Positions 24,546-31,720 of a stretch of DNA of 36,414 nucleotides are shown piece after piece (the first letter of the stretch is position 1; every line of letters starts with the position of its first letter). This stretch comes from an uncultured Collinsella sp. (lineage in GTDB: Bacteria > Actinomycetota > Coriobacteriia > Coriobacteriales > Coriobacteriaceae), in the NCBI GenBank assembly GCA_959605475.1, contig CAUHFS010000022.1, positions 1 through 36,414 of the forward strand, written 5' to 3'. The notes below the pieces were generated by a model, which was given only the letters and a program-made list of their open reading frames with translations, was not told the origin of the DNA and ran no database searches. The position numbers were made by a program, and so were the translations under genes.

Positions 24546-24635
24546 TAAGCGGCAATCTGACGTTCAATCGTCGGTCGCGTACCGAAGTACGCTTCCCTCC
24601 TCTTTCACGTCACCTTGCTCGCTTAGGGGCGTTTT
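24537..24635 (+). terminator. Large terminator-like palindrome
   Basis: AAACGCCCCTAAGC (24537-24550) pairs perfectly with GCTTAGGGGCGTTT (24621-24634); TTTT falls at the end. The 70-base interior holds a GCGTAC/GTACGC hairpin. It resembles the long palindrome after rubrerythrin, which also has TTCCCTCCTC inside. Confidence 0.7.
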
Positions 24636-24688
24636 CGCTGACTTATGCTCAACCTGAGACGTTTCCACGCCTGTCAAGAGCTTAGCCG

Positions 24689-24732
24689 TTGGGGACGTTC
24701 TTAAACGACTAGTCATTCAAGAACGTCCCCAA
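24689..24732. repeat. 44-base palindrome with GGGGACGTTC core
   Basis: TTGGGGACGTTCTT (24689-24702) pairs perfectly with AAGAACGTCCCCAA (24719-24732), and the centre GACTAGTC is also palindromic. The core matches the tandem units at 16224. Confidence 0.8.
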
Positions 24733-24791
24733 TGACTACCCGCAGAATGAGCGTGGCTGACAGCCGTACGGCACCGGTCCGCGTGGCGGCG

Positions 24792-24797
24792 TATAAT
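24792..24797 (+). promoter_or_regulatory. -10 box of recQ
   Basis: A perfect TATAAT, 31 bases before ATG 24829. No clear -35 is visible. Confidence 0.5.
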
Positions 24798-24828
24798 CGG
24801 CGGCAGATGACTTGGACGTTAGGAAACC

Positions 24829-26802
24829 ATGACCGATAGCATGCAACAGACGGCGCTCGACACGCTCGGCGCCTATTTTGGCTACACCTCGTTTCGCCCG
24901 GGACAGGACCGCATGGTCGATGCGATCCTTGCCGGTCGCGATGCGCTGGGTGTTATGCCCACGGGCGCCGGCAAGTCCATTTGCTACCAGGTACCCGCGC
25001 TCATGCTGCCCGGCATCACCTTTGTGGTGAGTCCGCTGCTGTCGCTTATGGAGGACCAGACCCGCGCGCTGCTCGCGGCGGGTGCGCGCCCCAGTTATCT
25101 CAACTCCAGCCTTACTCCGGCCCAGCAAAACACCGTGCTCAAGCGGGCGCGCGAGGGCCGCTACCAGCTTATGTACGTGGCGCCCGAGCGCTTGCTCGAG
25201 CCACGCTTTTTGGCCTTTGCGCAGGAGGCCGCGGCGGACGGCGGCATTGGCGTGCCGCTCGTGGCCATTGACGAGGCCCACTGCGTGAGCCAATGGGGCC
25301 AGGATTTCCGTCCCGCCTACCTGCAGATTCGTGAGTTCATCGATTCCCTGCCGCAGCGCCCCATCGTGGCGGCCTTTACCGCTACGGCGACTGAGCGTGT
25401 GCGCGCGGACATTCAGCAGATGCTCGGCCTGCAAAATCCCGCGACGGTGGTGACGGACTTCGATCGCAAGAACCTCTACTTTGGCTGCGAGGAGATGGGC
25501 GACAAGGCCAAGGCCGCGTGGGTGCGCGACTATGTGATCGCACATTCGAGCGAGAGCGGCATCGTGTATTGCTCGACCCGCAAGACCGTCGATGAGCTCG
25601 CCGGCGAGCTTGCCGAGGCGCTGGGCCCCAGCGGCATTCACGTTGGCCGCTACCATGCCGGCATGGGTAATGACGCCCGCCGCCAAAGCCAGCGCGCCTT
25701 TATCGACGACGATATTCAGGTGATGGTTGCCACCAACGCCTTTGGCATGGGCATCGACAAGCCCAACGTGCGCTACGTCATCCATAACAACGTGCCCGAG
25801 AGCATCGAGGCCTACTACCAGGAGGCGGGCCGCGCCGGCCGCGATGGCGATCCGGCCAGCTGCCACCTGCTGTGGAACGGCAACGATTTTCGCATGCGCC
25901 GCTTTTTGATCGACCGCGGCGATGCGGCCGACGAGACGCTCGACGACGAGCAGCGCGCGTGGGCGCTCCAGAACCGATATCGCCTGCTCAGTCAGATGGA
26001 AGGCTATTGCAACACCACCGGCTGCCTACGCGAATACATGCTGCGCTACTTTGGCGACGAGGCCGCGGCCGAGCATACGGCCGTGGGCGGCGCCGCCGCG
26101 GATGAGGCCGAGGGCTGTGGCAACTGCAGCAACTGCCTCACGCAGTTCGAGGTCGAGGACGTCACCGGTATGGCTCGCGCCGCCGTGCGCTATGTGGCCA
26201 CGCGCCCCATGCGCTTTGGCAAGTCGCTCATCGCCGATGTGCTTCACGGCGGCAACACCGAGCGCATTCGCCAGATGCATCTGGACGAGGACCGCGGCTA
26301 TGGTGGGCTGTCGAGCGAATCGGTCGGCCGCATCAAGGACATCATCGGCCAGCTGTGCGGCCGCGGTTATTTGGCCACCTCGCAGGGGCAGTACCCGGTC
26401 GTGGGCCTGGGTCCGCGTGCCGGCGAGGTCGAGGACGAGGCGTTTGCCTTTACCGTTAAGCGTCGCGCGTCCAAGCGCAAGGCCTCGGCCCGTGCTCGCC
26501 GTGCGGTGGATCTGCTGCGCGAGGAGGCCGAGCTGGATCAGCGCCCGCGCGTGGGCGACGATGCCGAGCTGTTCGAGCGCCTGCGTACCCTGCGCAAGGA
26601 GATCTCGACCGAGCTCGAGATGGCGCCGTACATGGTCTTTTCCGACAAGGCCCTGCGCGGCCTGTGCCGCCTGCGCCCGCAAACGCGCGACGAGCTGATT
26701 CAGGTCAACGGCATCGGCGAGAAAAAGGCCGATGCCTTTGGCGAGCAGTTTATGGCGGCGATTGAAGAGTTTGAGTCCGAGCATGCGCGGGATGGAGCGT
26801 AA
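24829..26802 (+). CDS. recQ: ATP-dependent DNA helicase RecQ
   Basis: RecQ is a 3'-5' helicase in recombination and fork repair. The 657 residues have the full domain set. The helicase core has Walker A MPTGAGKS (43-50) and DEAH (148-151), TATATERVR and the Q-rich box QEAGRAGRDGD. The zinc site has cysteines in YCNTTGCLREYML and EGCGNCSNC. An RQC winged helix follows and an HRDC domain ends the protein (about 575-650, KALRGLCRLRPQTRDELIQV). AGGA lies 5 bases before ATG 24829. The GntR3 gene starts 2 bases after the stop, so the two are translationally coupled, an unusual pairing of repair helicase and sugar regulator. Confidence 0.97.
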   Translation: MTDSMQQTALDTLGAYFGYTSFRPGQDRMVDAILAGRDALGVMPTGAGKSICYQVPALMLPGITFVVSPLLSLMEDQTRALLAAGARPSYLNSSLTPAQQNTVLKRAREGRYQLMYVAPERLLEPRFLAFAQEAAADGGIGVPLVAIDEAHCVSQWGQDFRPAYLQIREFIDSLPQRPIVAAFTATATERVRADIQQMLGLQNPATVVTDFDRKNLYFGCEEMGDKAKAAWVRDYVIAHSSESGIVYCSTRKTVDELAGELAEALGPSGIHVGRYHAGMGNDARRQSQRAFIDDDIQVMVATNAFGMGIDKPNVRYVIHNNVPESIEAYYQEAGRAGRDGDPASCHLLWNGNDFRMRRFLIDRGDAADETLDDEQRAWALQNRYRLLSQMEGYCNTTGCLREYMLRYFGDEAAAEHTAVGGAAADEAEGCGNCSNCLTQFEVEDVTGMARAAVRYVATRPMRFGKSLIADVLHGGNTERIRQMHLDEDRGYGGLSSESVGRIKDIIGQLCGRGYLATSQGQYPVVGLGPRAGEVEDEAFAFTVKRRASKRKASARARRAVDLLREEAELDQRPRVGDDAELFERLRTLRKEISTELEMAPYMVFSDKALRGLCRLRPQTRDELIQVNGIGEKKADAFGEQFMAAIEEFESEHARDGA

Positions 26803-26804
26803 CG

Positions 26805-27560
26805 ATGGCAACCGACGATAAAACCGACCGCGCTGGCGTATCCGCCGTACCGCTGTACCAGCAGGTCATGGACGACCTGAAGGGCGAGATCGCGCGCGGC
26901 GTGTATGCGGCCGGCTCGCGCATTCCTTCCGAGATGGAGCTCGCGAAGTCTTACGGCGTGGGACGCATCACCGTGCGTCGCGCCATCGAGGAGCTGTCGC
27001 GCGCGGGATATCTCAACCGACAGCAGGGGAGGGGCACCTTTGTGTGCGCTCCCAAGCTCAAGCGCAAGATTGTCCAGAAAGGTGACGTCCAGAGCTTTAC
27101 TGAGGGTTGTGCCGCCAACGACATGGTGGCCGGAGCGCGTCTGGTGTCGCGTACGGTGGTCGCGGCGACGCGCGAGGATGCGGCGTTCTTTGGCGTGGAG
27201 CCCGGCTGCGAGCTCATCGTGGTCGAGCGCGTGCGCACGGCGGATGGCGTGCCCGTCATGCTCGAGAACAACGCCTTTGTGCTGGCCGACCATCCCTACC
27301 TGCAGACGCTTGCCGATAAGGACCTCACCGATAACTCGATCTTTGCGCTCGTTGCCGAGCATTCGGGCCGCGCGCCGCTCAAGTCCGACCCCTGTACCGT
27401 GGAGATTGCGCTTGCCGATGCTCAGGCGGCCCCGCTGTTGGAGGTGCCGGCCGGCGAGCCACTCTTCTATATGGAGGCGTACTTTACCGATGAGGACGAG
27501 CGGCCCCTGCTGCTCGGGCGCCAAAAGATCGTGGGCTCGCGCTACGTGTTCGACATCTAA
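26805..27560 (+). CDS. GntR-family (HutC/UTRA) transcriptional regulator 3
   Basis: A 251-residue HutC-type regulator with a winged helix (about 16-80: PLYQQVMDDLKGEIARGVY, RIPSEMELAKSYGVGRITV, wing QQGRGTFVC) and a UTRA domain (about 95-248, ending IVGSRYVFDI). It starts 2 bases after the recQ stop, with GGAG inside the recQ end as ribosome site. The next gene is SIS3; between them lie two identical 17-base operator-like copies around a good promoter, so this regulator probably controls SIS3. Confidence 0.88.
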   Translation: MATDDKTDRAGVSAVPLYQQVMDDLKGEIARGVYAAGSRIPSEMELAKSYGVGRITVRRAIEELSRAGYLNRQQGRGTFVCAPKLKRKIVQKGDVQSFTEGCAANDMVAGARLVSRTVVAATREDAAFFGVEPGCELIVVERVRTADGVPVMLENNAFVLADHPYLQTLADKDLTDNSIFALVAEHSGRAPLKSDPCTVEIALADAQAAPLLEVPAGEPLFYMEAYFTDEDERPLLLGRQKIVGSRYVFDI

Positions 27561-27569
27561 CGTCCATAG

Positions 27570-27586
27570 ATAGAACAACATAGAAC
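27570..27586. promoter_or_regulatory. Operator-like 17-mer, copy A (GntR3/SIS3)
   Basis: ATAGAACAACATAGAAC, itself two ATAGAAC elements 10 bases apart. An identical copy lies at 27632. This copy is upstream of the -35. Confidence 0.6.
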
Positions 27587-27603
27587 AAATTTGCTGAAAT
27601 GAC

Positions 27604-27632
27604 TTCACCTGCGACAGCTCGCATGCTATAAA
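27604..27632 (+). promoter_or_regulatory. Promoter of SIS3
   Basis: TTCACC (27604-27609) and TATAAA (27627-27632) are 17 bases apart. The second operator copy begins at the last base of the -10 box, so binding there would block transcription. Confidence 0.55.
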
Positions 27633-27648
27633 TAGAACAACATAGAAC
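27632..27648. promoter_or_regulatory. Operator-like 17-mer, copy B (GntR3/SIS3)
   Basis: ATAGAACAACATAGAAC, exactly the same as 27570-27586 and 62 bases downstream of it (about six helical turns), on the transcription start side of the promoter. Confidence 0.6.
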
Positions 27649-27704
27649 GACTGCAGGTACGAGCTGCCGTCGTCCAAAGCCGCCACACAAGGAGGAGCGT
27701 CACC

Positions 27705-28673
27705 GTGAACGCACACGATCTGATTCAGGAAATTATCGAGCGCAAGGGTAAGATCGAGAACGTCTTTTGGATCGCCTGCGGCGGTTCGATGATCGACCTG
27801 ATGCCGGCTAACGAGCTGCTCAAGCGCGAGGCCACTACGTTTGCCTCGACGGTCTACACCGCGCGCGAGTTTTGCCTGATGGCCCCCAAGAGCCTGGGGC
27901 CGAAGTCGCTCGTCGTCGCCTGCAGCCACAGTGGCAACACGCAGGAGGTCATCGACGGTTGCGAGATGGCGTTGACTGCCGGCGCCGAGGTCGTCGCCCT
28001 CACCGACTGCGAGGGCTCCAAGATCGACAACGGCAAGTGGACCACCTGGGTCTACCCCTGGGGCGAGGGTGTGTCGCAGGCCGAGGTGCCGCAGGGCATC
28101 GGCGCTCTGATCGCCGCCGAGCTGCTCGACCAGCAGGAAGGCTACGAGGCGCTCGCCGACATGTACGAAGGCCTCAAGCAGATGGATGCGCTGCTGCCCG
28201 CCGCCCGCGAGAAGGTCAACGCCGAGCTGGGCGCCCGCTTTGCCGAGCTCTGCCAGCAGCACAAGTTCTTCTATATCCTGGGGTCCGGCCCCAACTTTAG
28301 TCAGACCTACGCCATGGCCATCTGCTCGCTCATGGAGATGCAGTGGCAGCACTGCTGCTATATCCACTCCGGCGAGTACTTCCACGGCCCCTTCGAGGCT
28401 ACCGAGCCCGGCGTGTTCTACTTTGTGCAGCTCGGATCGGGTGAGTGCCGCCCCATGGAGGAGCGTGCACTCGCGTTCCTCAACACGCACACCGATACGA
28501 TTATGGTGCTCGATGCGCTCGAGTACGGCGTGGGCGAGGTACCTGCCAGCGTGCGTTCGTTCTTGGAGCCGATCTTCTTTTACGCGATGAGCTGCGAGCT
28601 GCGCGCCGCCCGCGGCAAGGTGTTCGACCACAGCCCCGAGATCCGTCGCTACATGGGCATCGAGCAGTACTAA
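27705..28673 (+). CDS. SIS-domain fructosamine-6-phosphate deglycase paralogue 3 (FrlB/GfrE/GfrF-like)
   Basis: A 322-residue two-SIS-domain enzyme. ACSHSGNTQEV (about 72-82) is a classical SIS phosphate loop. Glu211 and His227 (in GEYFHGPFEA) are the catalytic pair, 16 residues apart. It ends YMGIEQY, closer to the E. coli FrlB ending than to the other two copies, and QWQHCCYIHSGEYFHGP also resembles FrlB. The start is GTG 27705 with GGAGGAG at 7 bases. It has its own regulator upstream and no transporter nearby, so its substrate may come through the PTS at 17688 or one elsewhere. It may be the fructoselysine-type enzyme of the set; this is an inference. Confidence 0.86.
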   Translation: MNAHDLIQEIIERKGKIENVFWIACGGSMIDLMPANELLKREATTFASTVYTAREFCLMAPKSLGPKSLVVACSHSGNTQEVIDGCEMALTAGAEVVALTDCEGSKIDNGKWTTWVYPWGEGVSQAEVPQGIGALIAAELLDQQEGYEALADMYEGLKQMDALLPAAREKVNAELGARFAELCQQHKFFYILGSGPNFSQTYAMAICSLMEMQWQHCCYIHSGEYFHGPFEATEPGVFYFVQLGSGECRPMEERALAFLNTHTDTIMVLDALEYGVGEVPASVRSFLEPIFFYAMSCELRAARGKVFDHSPEIRRYMGIEQY

Positions 28674-28721
28674 GTAACGGGAAAACCATTCACCTTCGAT
28701 TCGCAAGGGCGCTGCGTGAGT

Positions 28722-28760
28722 CAAAAAAGTGGGCCGCGCCGGGGATTTCCGGCGCGGCCC
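28722..28760 (-). terminator. Terminator of the hydroxyacid dehydrogenase gene, possibly two-way
   Basis: A perfect 12-bp stem, GGGCCGCGCCGG with CCGGCGCGGCCC, around 6 bases. Read on the minus strand it is followed by ACTTTTTTG, as expected for the minus-strand gene. It may also stop SIS3 transcripts. Confidence 0.88.
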
Positions 28761-28805
28761 GCTTAGTATCGCGCTTAGATTCGCAAGGTTGCGGTAGCCA
28801 GCGGC

Positions 28806-29783
28806 CTACTTTGCGTCGTACGCCTCGGCGTCCCACCAGTCGAGCTGGGCGATGTTGTCGCGGATGTGCTGGCAGCTCTTGTGGAAGCCCTCGAGCTCGT
28901 ACTCGGACAGGTCGAGCGTGTAGACCTCCTCGACGCCCTCGGCACCGATCACGCACGGCAGGGAGGTAAAGATACCCTCCTTGCCATACTGGCCGGTCAT
29001 GAGCGTGGAAGCGGAAAGCACGGCGTGCTCGTTGTGCAGAACGGCAGCGCAGACGCGCGCGGCGGAGTTGGCGACGGCGTACTCGGTGCACTGCTTGCCC
29101 TGGTAGGTCACATAGCCGCCCTTGCGCGTGAGCTCCTCGACCTCCATGTGGTCAAAGGCGTACTTGTCGGGGTTCTCGGCCTGGAGCTCGTTGAGGCTCT
29201 TGCCGGCGATGGTCGCGGCCTTAAAGGCGGCCAGCTGGCTAAAGCCGTGCTCGCCGATCATGTAGGCGTCGATGGACTTGGGGCTCACGCCGACCTTCTT
29301 GGAGATCTCGGTGCGCAGGCGCGCGGAATCCAGGCCGCAGCCCGAGCCGATGATCTTCTTGGGATCATAGCCGGTCAGGTGCCACAGCTCGGTGCACACG
29401 ACATCGCAGGGGTTGGAGATTGAGACGAAGATGCCGTCAAAGCCGGCGTCGACGATGCGCTTGGCAAAGGTGCGCGCGGCGTCGGTGGTAAAGAACAGCT
29501 CGCCGTCGCGGCTGCTGGCGGCCAGCGCAACCTTGCCGGCGGCGTTGACGATGACGTCGCAGCAGGCCAGCTCCTCGTAGTGGTCGTAGCAGTTGACGAT
29601 CTTGGTGTTATACGGGACAAACGAAAGGGAGTCGCGCAGGTCCTGGACCTCGGACGTCACCTTGGCCTCGTTGATATCGCACAGGTACAGCTCGTCGGCA
29701 ATGCCCTGCATAAGCAGGCTGTTAGCGACATGTGCTCCTACATGGCCCTGGCCGACCACACCGATCTTACGCGTCTGGTACAT
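28806..29783 (-). CDS. L-2-hydroxyacid dehydrogenase (L-lactate / L-2-hydroxyisocaproate type)
   Basis: A 325-residue NAD-dependent enzyme of the LDH/MDH family that interconverts 2-oxoacids and L-2-hydroxyacids. GVVGQGHVGAHVA (Gly11, 13, 16) is the NAD site, Asp152 and Arg155 lie in LDSARLR, and His179 in IGEHGFSQ is the catalytic His. The specificity loop is not the usual LDH loop (no QKPGETR); it reads AAGKVALAASSRDGELFF, and the protein resembles L-2-hydroxyisocaproate dehydrogenase of lactobacilli (ISNPCDVV, RKGGYVTYQGK). It may act on branched or larger 2-oxoacids. The start at 29783 has AAAGGA 7 bases upstream; an earlier in-frame start at 29822 has none. Confidence 0.85.
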   Translation of the reverse strand: MYQTRKIGVVGQGHVGAHVANSLLMQGIADELYLCDINEAKVTSEVQDLRDSLSFVPYNTKIVNCYDHYEELACCDVIVNAAGKVALAASSRDGELFFTTDAARTFAKRIVDAGFDGIFVSISNPCDVVCTELWHLTGYDPKKIIGSGCGLDSARLRTEISKKVGVSPKSIDAYMIGEHGFSQLAAFKAATIAGKSLNELQAENPDKYAFDHMEVEELTRKGGYVTYQGKQCTEYAVANSAARVCAAVLHNEHAVLSASTLMTGQYGKEGIFTSLPCVIGAEGVEEVYTLDLSEYELEGFHKSCQHIRDNIAQLDWWDAEAYDAK

Positions 29784-29820
29784 ATACGTATCCTTTCGGC
29801 CGAGTTTTTCGCGTCGGACC

Positions 29821-29849
29821 ATTGTAGCGTCCTGGCGTCACTTTGCTAA
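29821..29849 (-). promoter_or_regulatory. Promoter of the hydroxyacid dehydrogenase gene
   Basis: On the minus strand TTAGCA (29849-29844) and TACAAT (29826-29821) are 17 bases apart; the start codon is 37 bases downstream. Confidence 0.55.
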
Positions 29850-29860
29850 GCTAAAGTGCC

Positions 29861-29965
29861 GTAGATTTTTGGGACATGCCTTTATTTCTACTTTTACGGC
29901 GTTTTAGGACGAACAGTGCCCGGATGGTCGAAAGGTAGAAATTAAGGCATGTCCCAAAAATCTAC
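29861..29965. repeat. 105-bp element with 35-base inverted arms
   Basis: Arms 29861-29895 and 29931-29965 are inverted copies with two mismatches, enclosing 35 bases. Each arm contains TTTTTGGGACATGCCTT, so it belongs with the GGGAC-core palindromes, and each is bounded by GTAG/CTAC. It sits between the divergent dehydrogenase and metA promoters. Confidence 0.85.
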
Positions 29966-30004
29966 CGCTGGGGGATGTGCTCGCGCGGATGGGGTCGCTC
30001 GTTG

Positions 30005-30010
30005 TACCAT
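30005..30010 (+). promoter_or_regulatory. Candidate -10 box of metA
   Basis: TACCAT, 28 bases before ATG 30039. No clear -35. No S-box, T-box or other methionine riboswitch is visible, and there is little room for one. Confidence 0.35.
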
Positions 30011-30038
30011 AGCTGCAACTGACTCGTTAGGAGCTTCC

Positions 30039-30965
30039 ATGCCCATTCGCATTCCCGACGCCCTCCCTGCCGCCGCGCAGCTCGAGAGCGAGAACATCTT
30101 TGTCATGACCGAGTACCGCGCGCTGCACCAGGACATCCGTCCGCTGCGCGTGCTCATCCTCAACCTCATGCCCACCAAGATCGCCACCGAGACGCAGATC
30201 ATGCGTAAGCTCTCCAACACGCCGCTGCAGGTGGAGGTGGACCTGCTGCGCACCAAGACGCACGAGGCCACGCATGTGAGCGCCGGCCACCTGGAGACGT
30301 TCTACCGCACGTTCGATGACATCCGCGACATCCACTACGACGGGCTGATCATCACGGGCGCGCCGGTGGAGCAGATGCCGTTTGAAGAGGTCGACTACTG
30401 GCCCGAGCTCTGCCAGATCATGGACTGGTCCACCACGCACGTGCACTCCACGCTGCACATTTGCTGGGGCGCGCAGGCGGGGCTCTACCATCATTACGGC
30501 ATTCAGAAGTACGACCTGCCGGCAAAGGCGAGCGGCGTCTTTGAGCATTACCTGGTAAAGCCGCAAAGCCCGCTGGTCCGCGGCTTTGACGACTGTTTCT
30601 ATGCTGTGCATTCGCGCAACACCGATGTGCGCCGCGAGGACGTGGAAGCCGAGCCGCAGCTTGAGGTCGTGGCCGTGTCCGACGAGGTGGGCCTGTACAT
30701 CGTCAAGTCGACCGACAGCCGCCGTTTCTTTGTCTTTGGACATCCCGAGTACGATACCGATACGCTGCGCCTAGAGTACGAGCGCGACGTGAAGCGCGGG
30801 CTTGATCCCGAGGTGCCGGCCCATTACTTCCCGGGCGACGACCCTACCGCCGAGCCGCGCAACGTCTGGCGCAGCCAGGCTCAGCTGTTCTACACCAACT
30901 GGCTCAACTACTACGTCTACCAGACCACGCCCTACGACCTGGCCCGCGCCGGCGAGGAGCACTAG
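30039..30965 (+). CDS. metA: Homoserine O-acetyltransferase (MetA family)
   Basis: This enzyme acylates homoserine in methionine synthesis. At 308 residues it aligns with E. coli MetA position for position at the key residues: Cys142 (HICWGAQAG) is the acyl nucleophile, and His235 and Glu237 (FGHPEYD) complete the site. Residue 111 is Glu (ITGAPVEQMPF). In this family Glu111 goes with acetyl-CoA and Gly111 with succinyl-CoA, so the product is probably O-acetylhomoserine, which feeds direct sulfhydrylation. ATG 30039 has AGGAG at 5 bases. It is convergent with the cyclo-ligase gene. Confidence 0.93.
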   Translation: MPIRIPDALPAAAQLESENIFVMTEYRALHQDIRPLRVLILNLMPTKIATETQIMRKLSNTPLQVEVDLLRTKTHEATHVSAGHLETFYRTFDDIRDIHYDGLIITGAPVEQMPFEEVDYWPELCQIMDWSTTHVHSTLHICWGAQAGLYHHYGIQKYDLPAKASGVFEHYLVKPQSPLVRGFDDCFYAVHSRNTDVRREDVEAEPQLEVVAVSDEVGLYIVKSTDSRRFFVFGHPEYDTDTLRLEYERDVKRGLDPEVPAHYFPGDDPTAEPRNVWRSQAQLFYTNWLNYYVYQTTPYDLARAGEEH

Positions 30966-30996
30966 ACTTCGCTCGTGTAACGAGGCGCGCCAGCGG

Positions 30997-31593
30997 TTAG
31001 GCGCTGATGATGTTGGGTAGCGGCAGGTCGTGGACGTCTGCGGGGACGTGGTCGACGCGCTGCTCTTCAAAGGCGATGCCGATGATGTGGCAGTCGGGAC
31101 GAAGCGTGGGCAGGTAGCGGTCGTAGCAGCCGCCGCCGTAGCCCAGGCGCGCGCCGGCGCGGTCGAAAGCCACGAGCGGCACGACGATCATGTCGAGAGC
31201 TTCGGCAGGCACAATGGGGAAGCGGCTGCTGTCGATGTCCGTGGCCGCAAAGGCCCGCGTGGGGTGGGCGATAAACGTAGCCGCGTCCGCGTCGCCGGCA
31301 GCAACTGCCCGCATACACATGCGCTGGCCACAAGCTGCGGCGTCTGTTGCCGAGAGCATGCACGGATAGGCCACGCGCCAGCCACGTTTGGCGGCAGCTG
31401 CGGCAAACGCGGCTGAGTCGACTTCGGAACCCATCGCGGCATAGACGGCAACGGTGTGCGGCGCCGCGGCATCCAAGCGGCCCAGCAGCTCAACCAGCCG
31501 CGCACAGATATCAGCAGACTTCGCCGCCCGCAAGTCCAAATCAAGAGCATCGCGCCGAGCAATCACCGCCCGCCGCAACTCAGCCTTGTCCAT
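30997..31593 (-). CDS. 5-formyltetrahydrofolate cyclo-ligase
   Basis: The enzyme converts 5-formyl-THF to 5,10-methenyl-THF with ATP. The 198 residues are of normal length. The N-terminal DKAELRRAVIARRDAL is the basic ATP-binding start, AVYAAMGSEVDS binds folate, and RLGYGGGCYDRYL (about 149-161) is the signature loop. The C-terminus reads IIGIAFEEQRVDHVPADVHD. The start at 31593 has GAGAGGAAG about 6 bases upstream. That ribosome site lies inside a palindromic leader repeat (31601-31654) shared with the HAD gene at 21632. Confidence 0.92.
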   Translation of the reverse strand: MDKAELRRAVIARRDALDLDLRAAKSADICARLVELLGRLDAAAPHTVAVYAAMGSEVDSAAFAAAAAKRGWRVAYPCMLSATDAAACGQRMCMRAVAAGDADAATFIAHPTRAFAATDIDSSRFPIVPAEALDMIVVPLVAFDRAGARLGYGGGCYDRYLPTLRPDCHIIGIAFEEQRVDHVPADVHDLPLPNIISA

Positions 31594-31600
31594 CCCGGCT

Positions 31601-31654
31601 TCCTCTCCCAAACCTACCAAAAAGGGCAGGTTTATTTTGGCAGGTTTTATCTGG
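31601..31654 (-). repeat. Palindromic leader repeat, copy B, carrying the ribosome site
   Basis: On the minus strand it runs from CCCAGATAAAACCTGCC to GGGAGAGGA and matches 21573-21625 closely. AAACCTGCCAAAA and TTTTTGGTAGGTTT form the outer stem; AAACCTGCC occurs again inside it. It provides the 5' leader of the cyclo-ligase gene. Confidence 0.8.
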
Positions 31655-31664
31655 GCAAATGTCG

Positions 31665-31703
31665 AAACCACCACAAAGGTGCCTGTCCCCTTTGTGGTGG
31701 TTT
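31665..31703. repeat. Palindromic intergenic element, copy 2 (GGGGACAGG family)
   Basis: A perfect 15-bp stem, AAACCACCACAAAGG with CCTTTGTGGTGGTTT, around TGCCTGTCC. It lies just downstream of hicB and upstream of the cyclo-ligase leader, and is in the same orientation as 14158 and 32403. Confidence 0.92.
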
Positions 31704-31720
31704 TGGCCCATGCGTTAACG

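Noticed and set aside
15121..28673. SIS genes as glucosamine-6-phosphate synthase (GlmS) or RpiR regulators
   Set aside because: There is no glutaminase domain and no RpiR helix-turn-helix; length and the HGPFE / C-terminal Tyr pattern match FrlB-type deglycases.
29827..30038. SAM or T-box riboswitch upstream of metA
   Set aside because: The space is taken by the GGGAC palindrome, and only about 70 bases separate it from the start; no S-box or T-box core is visible.
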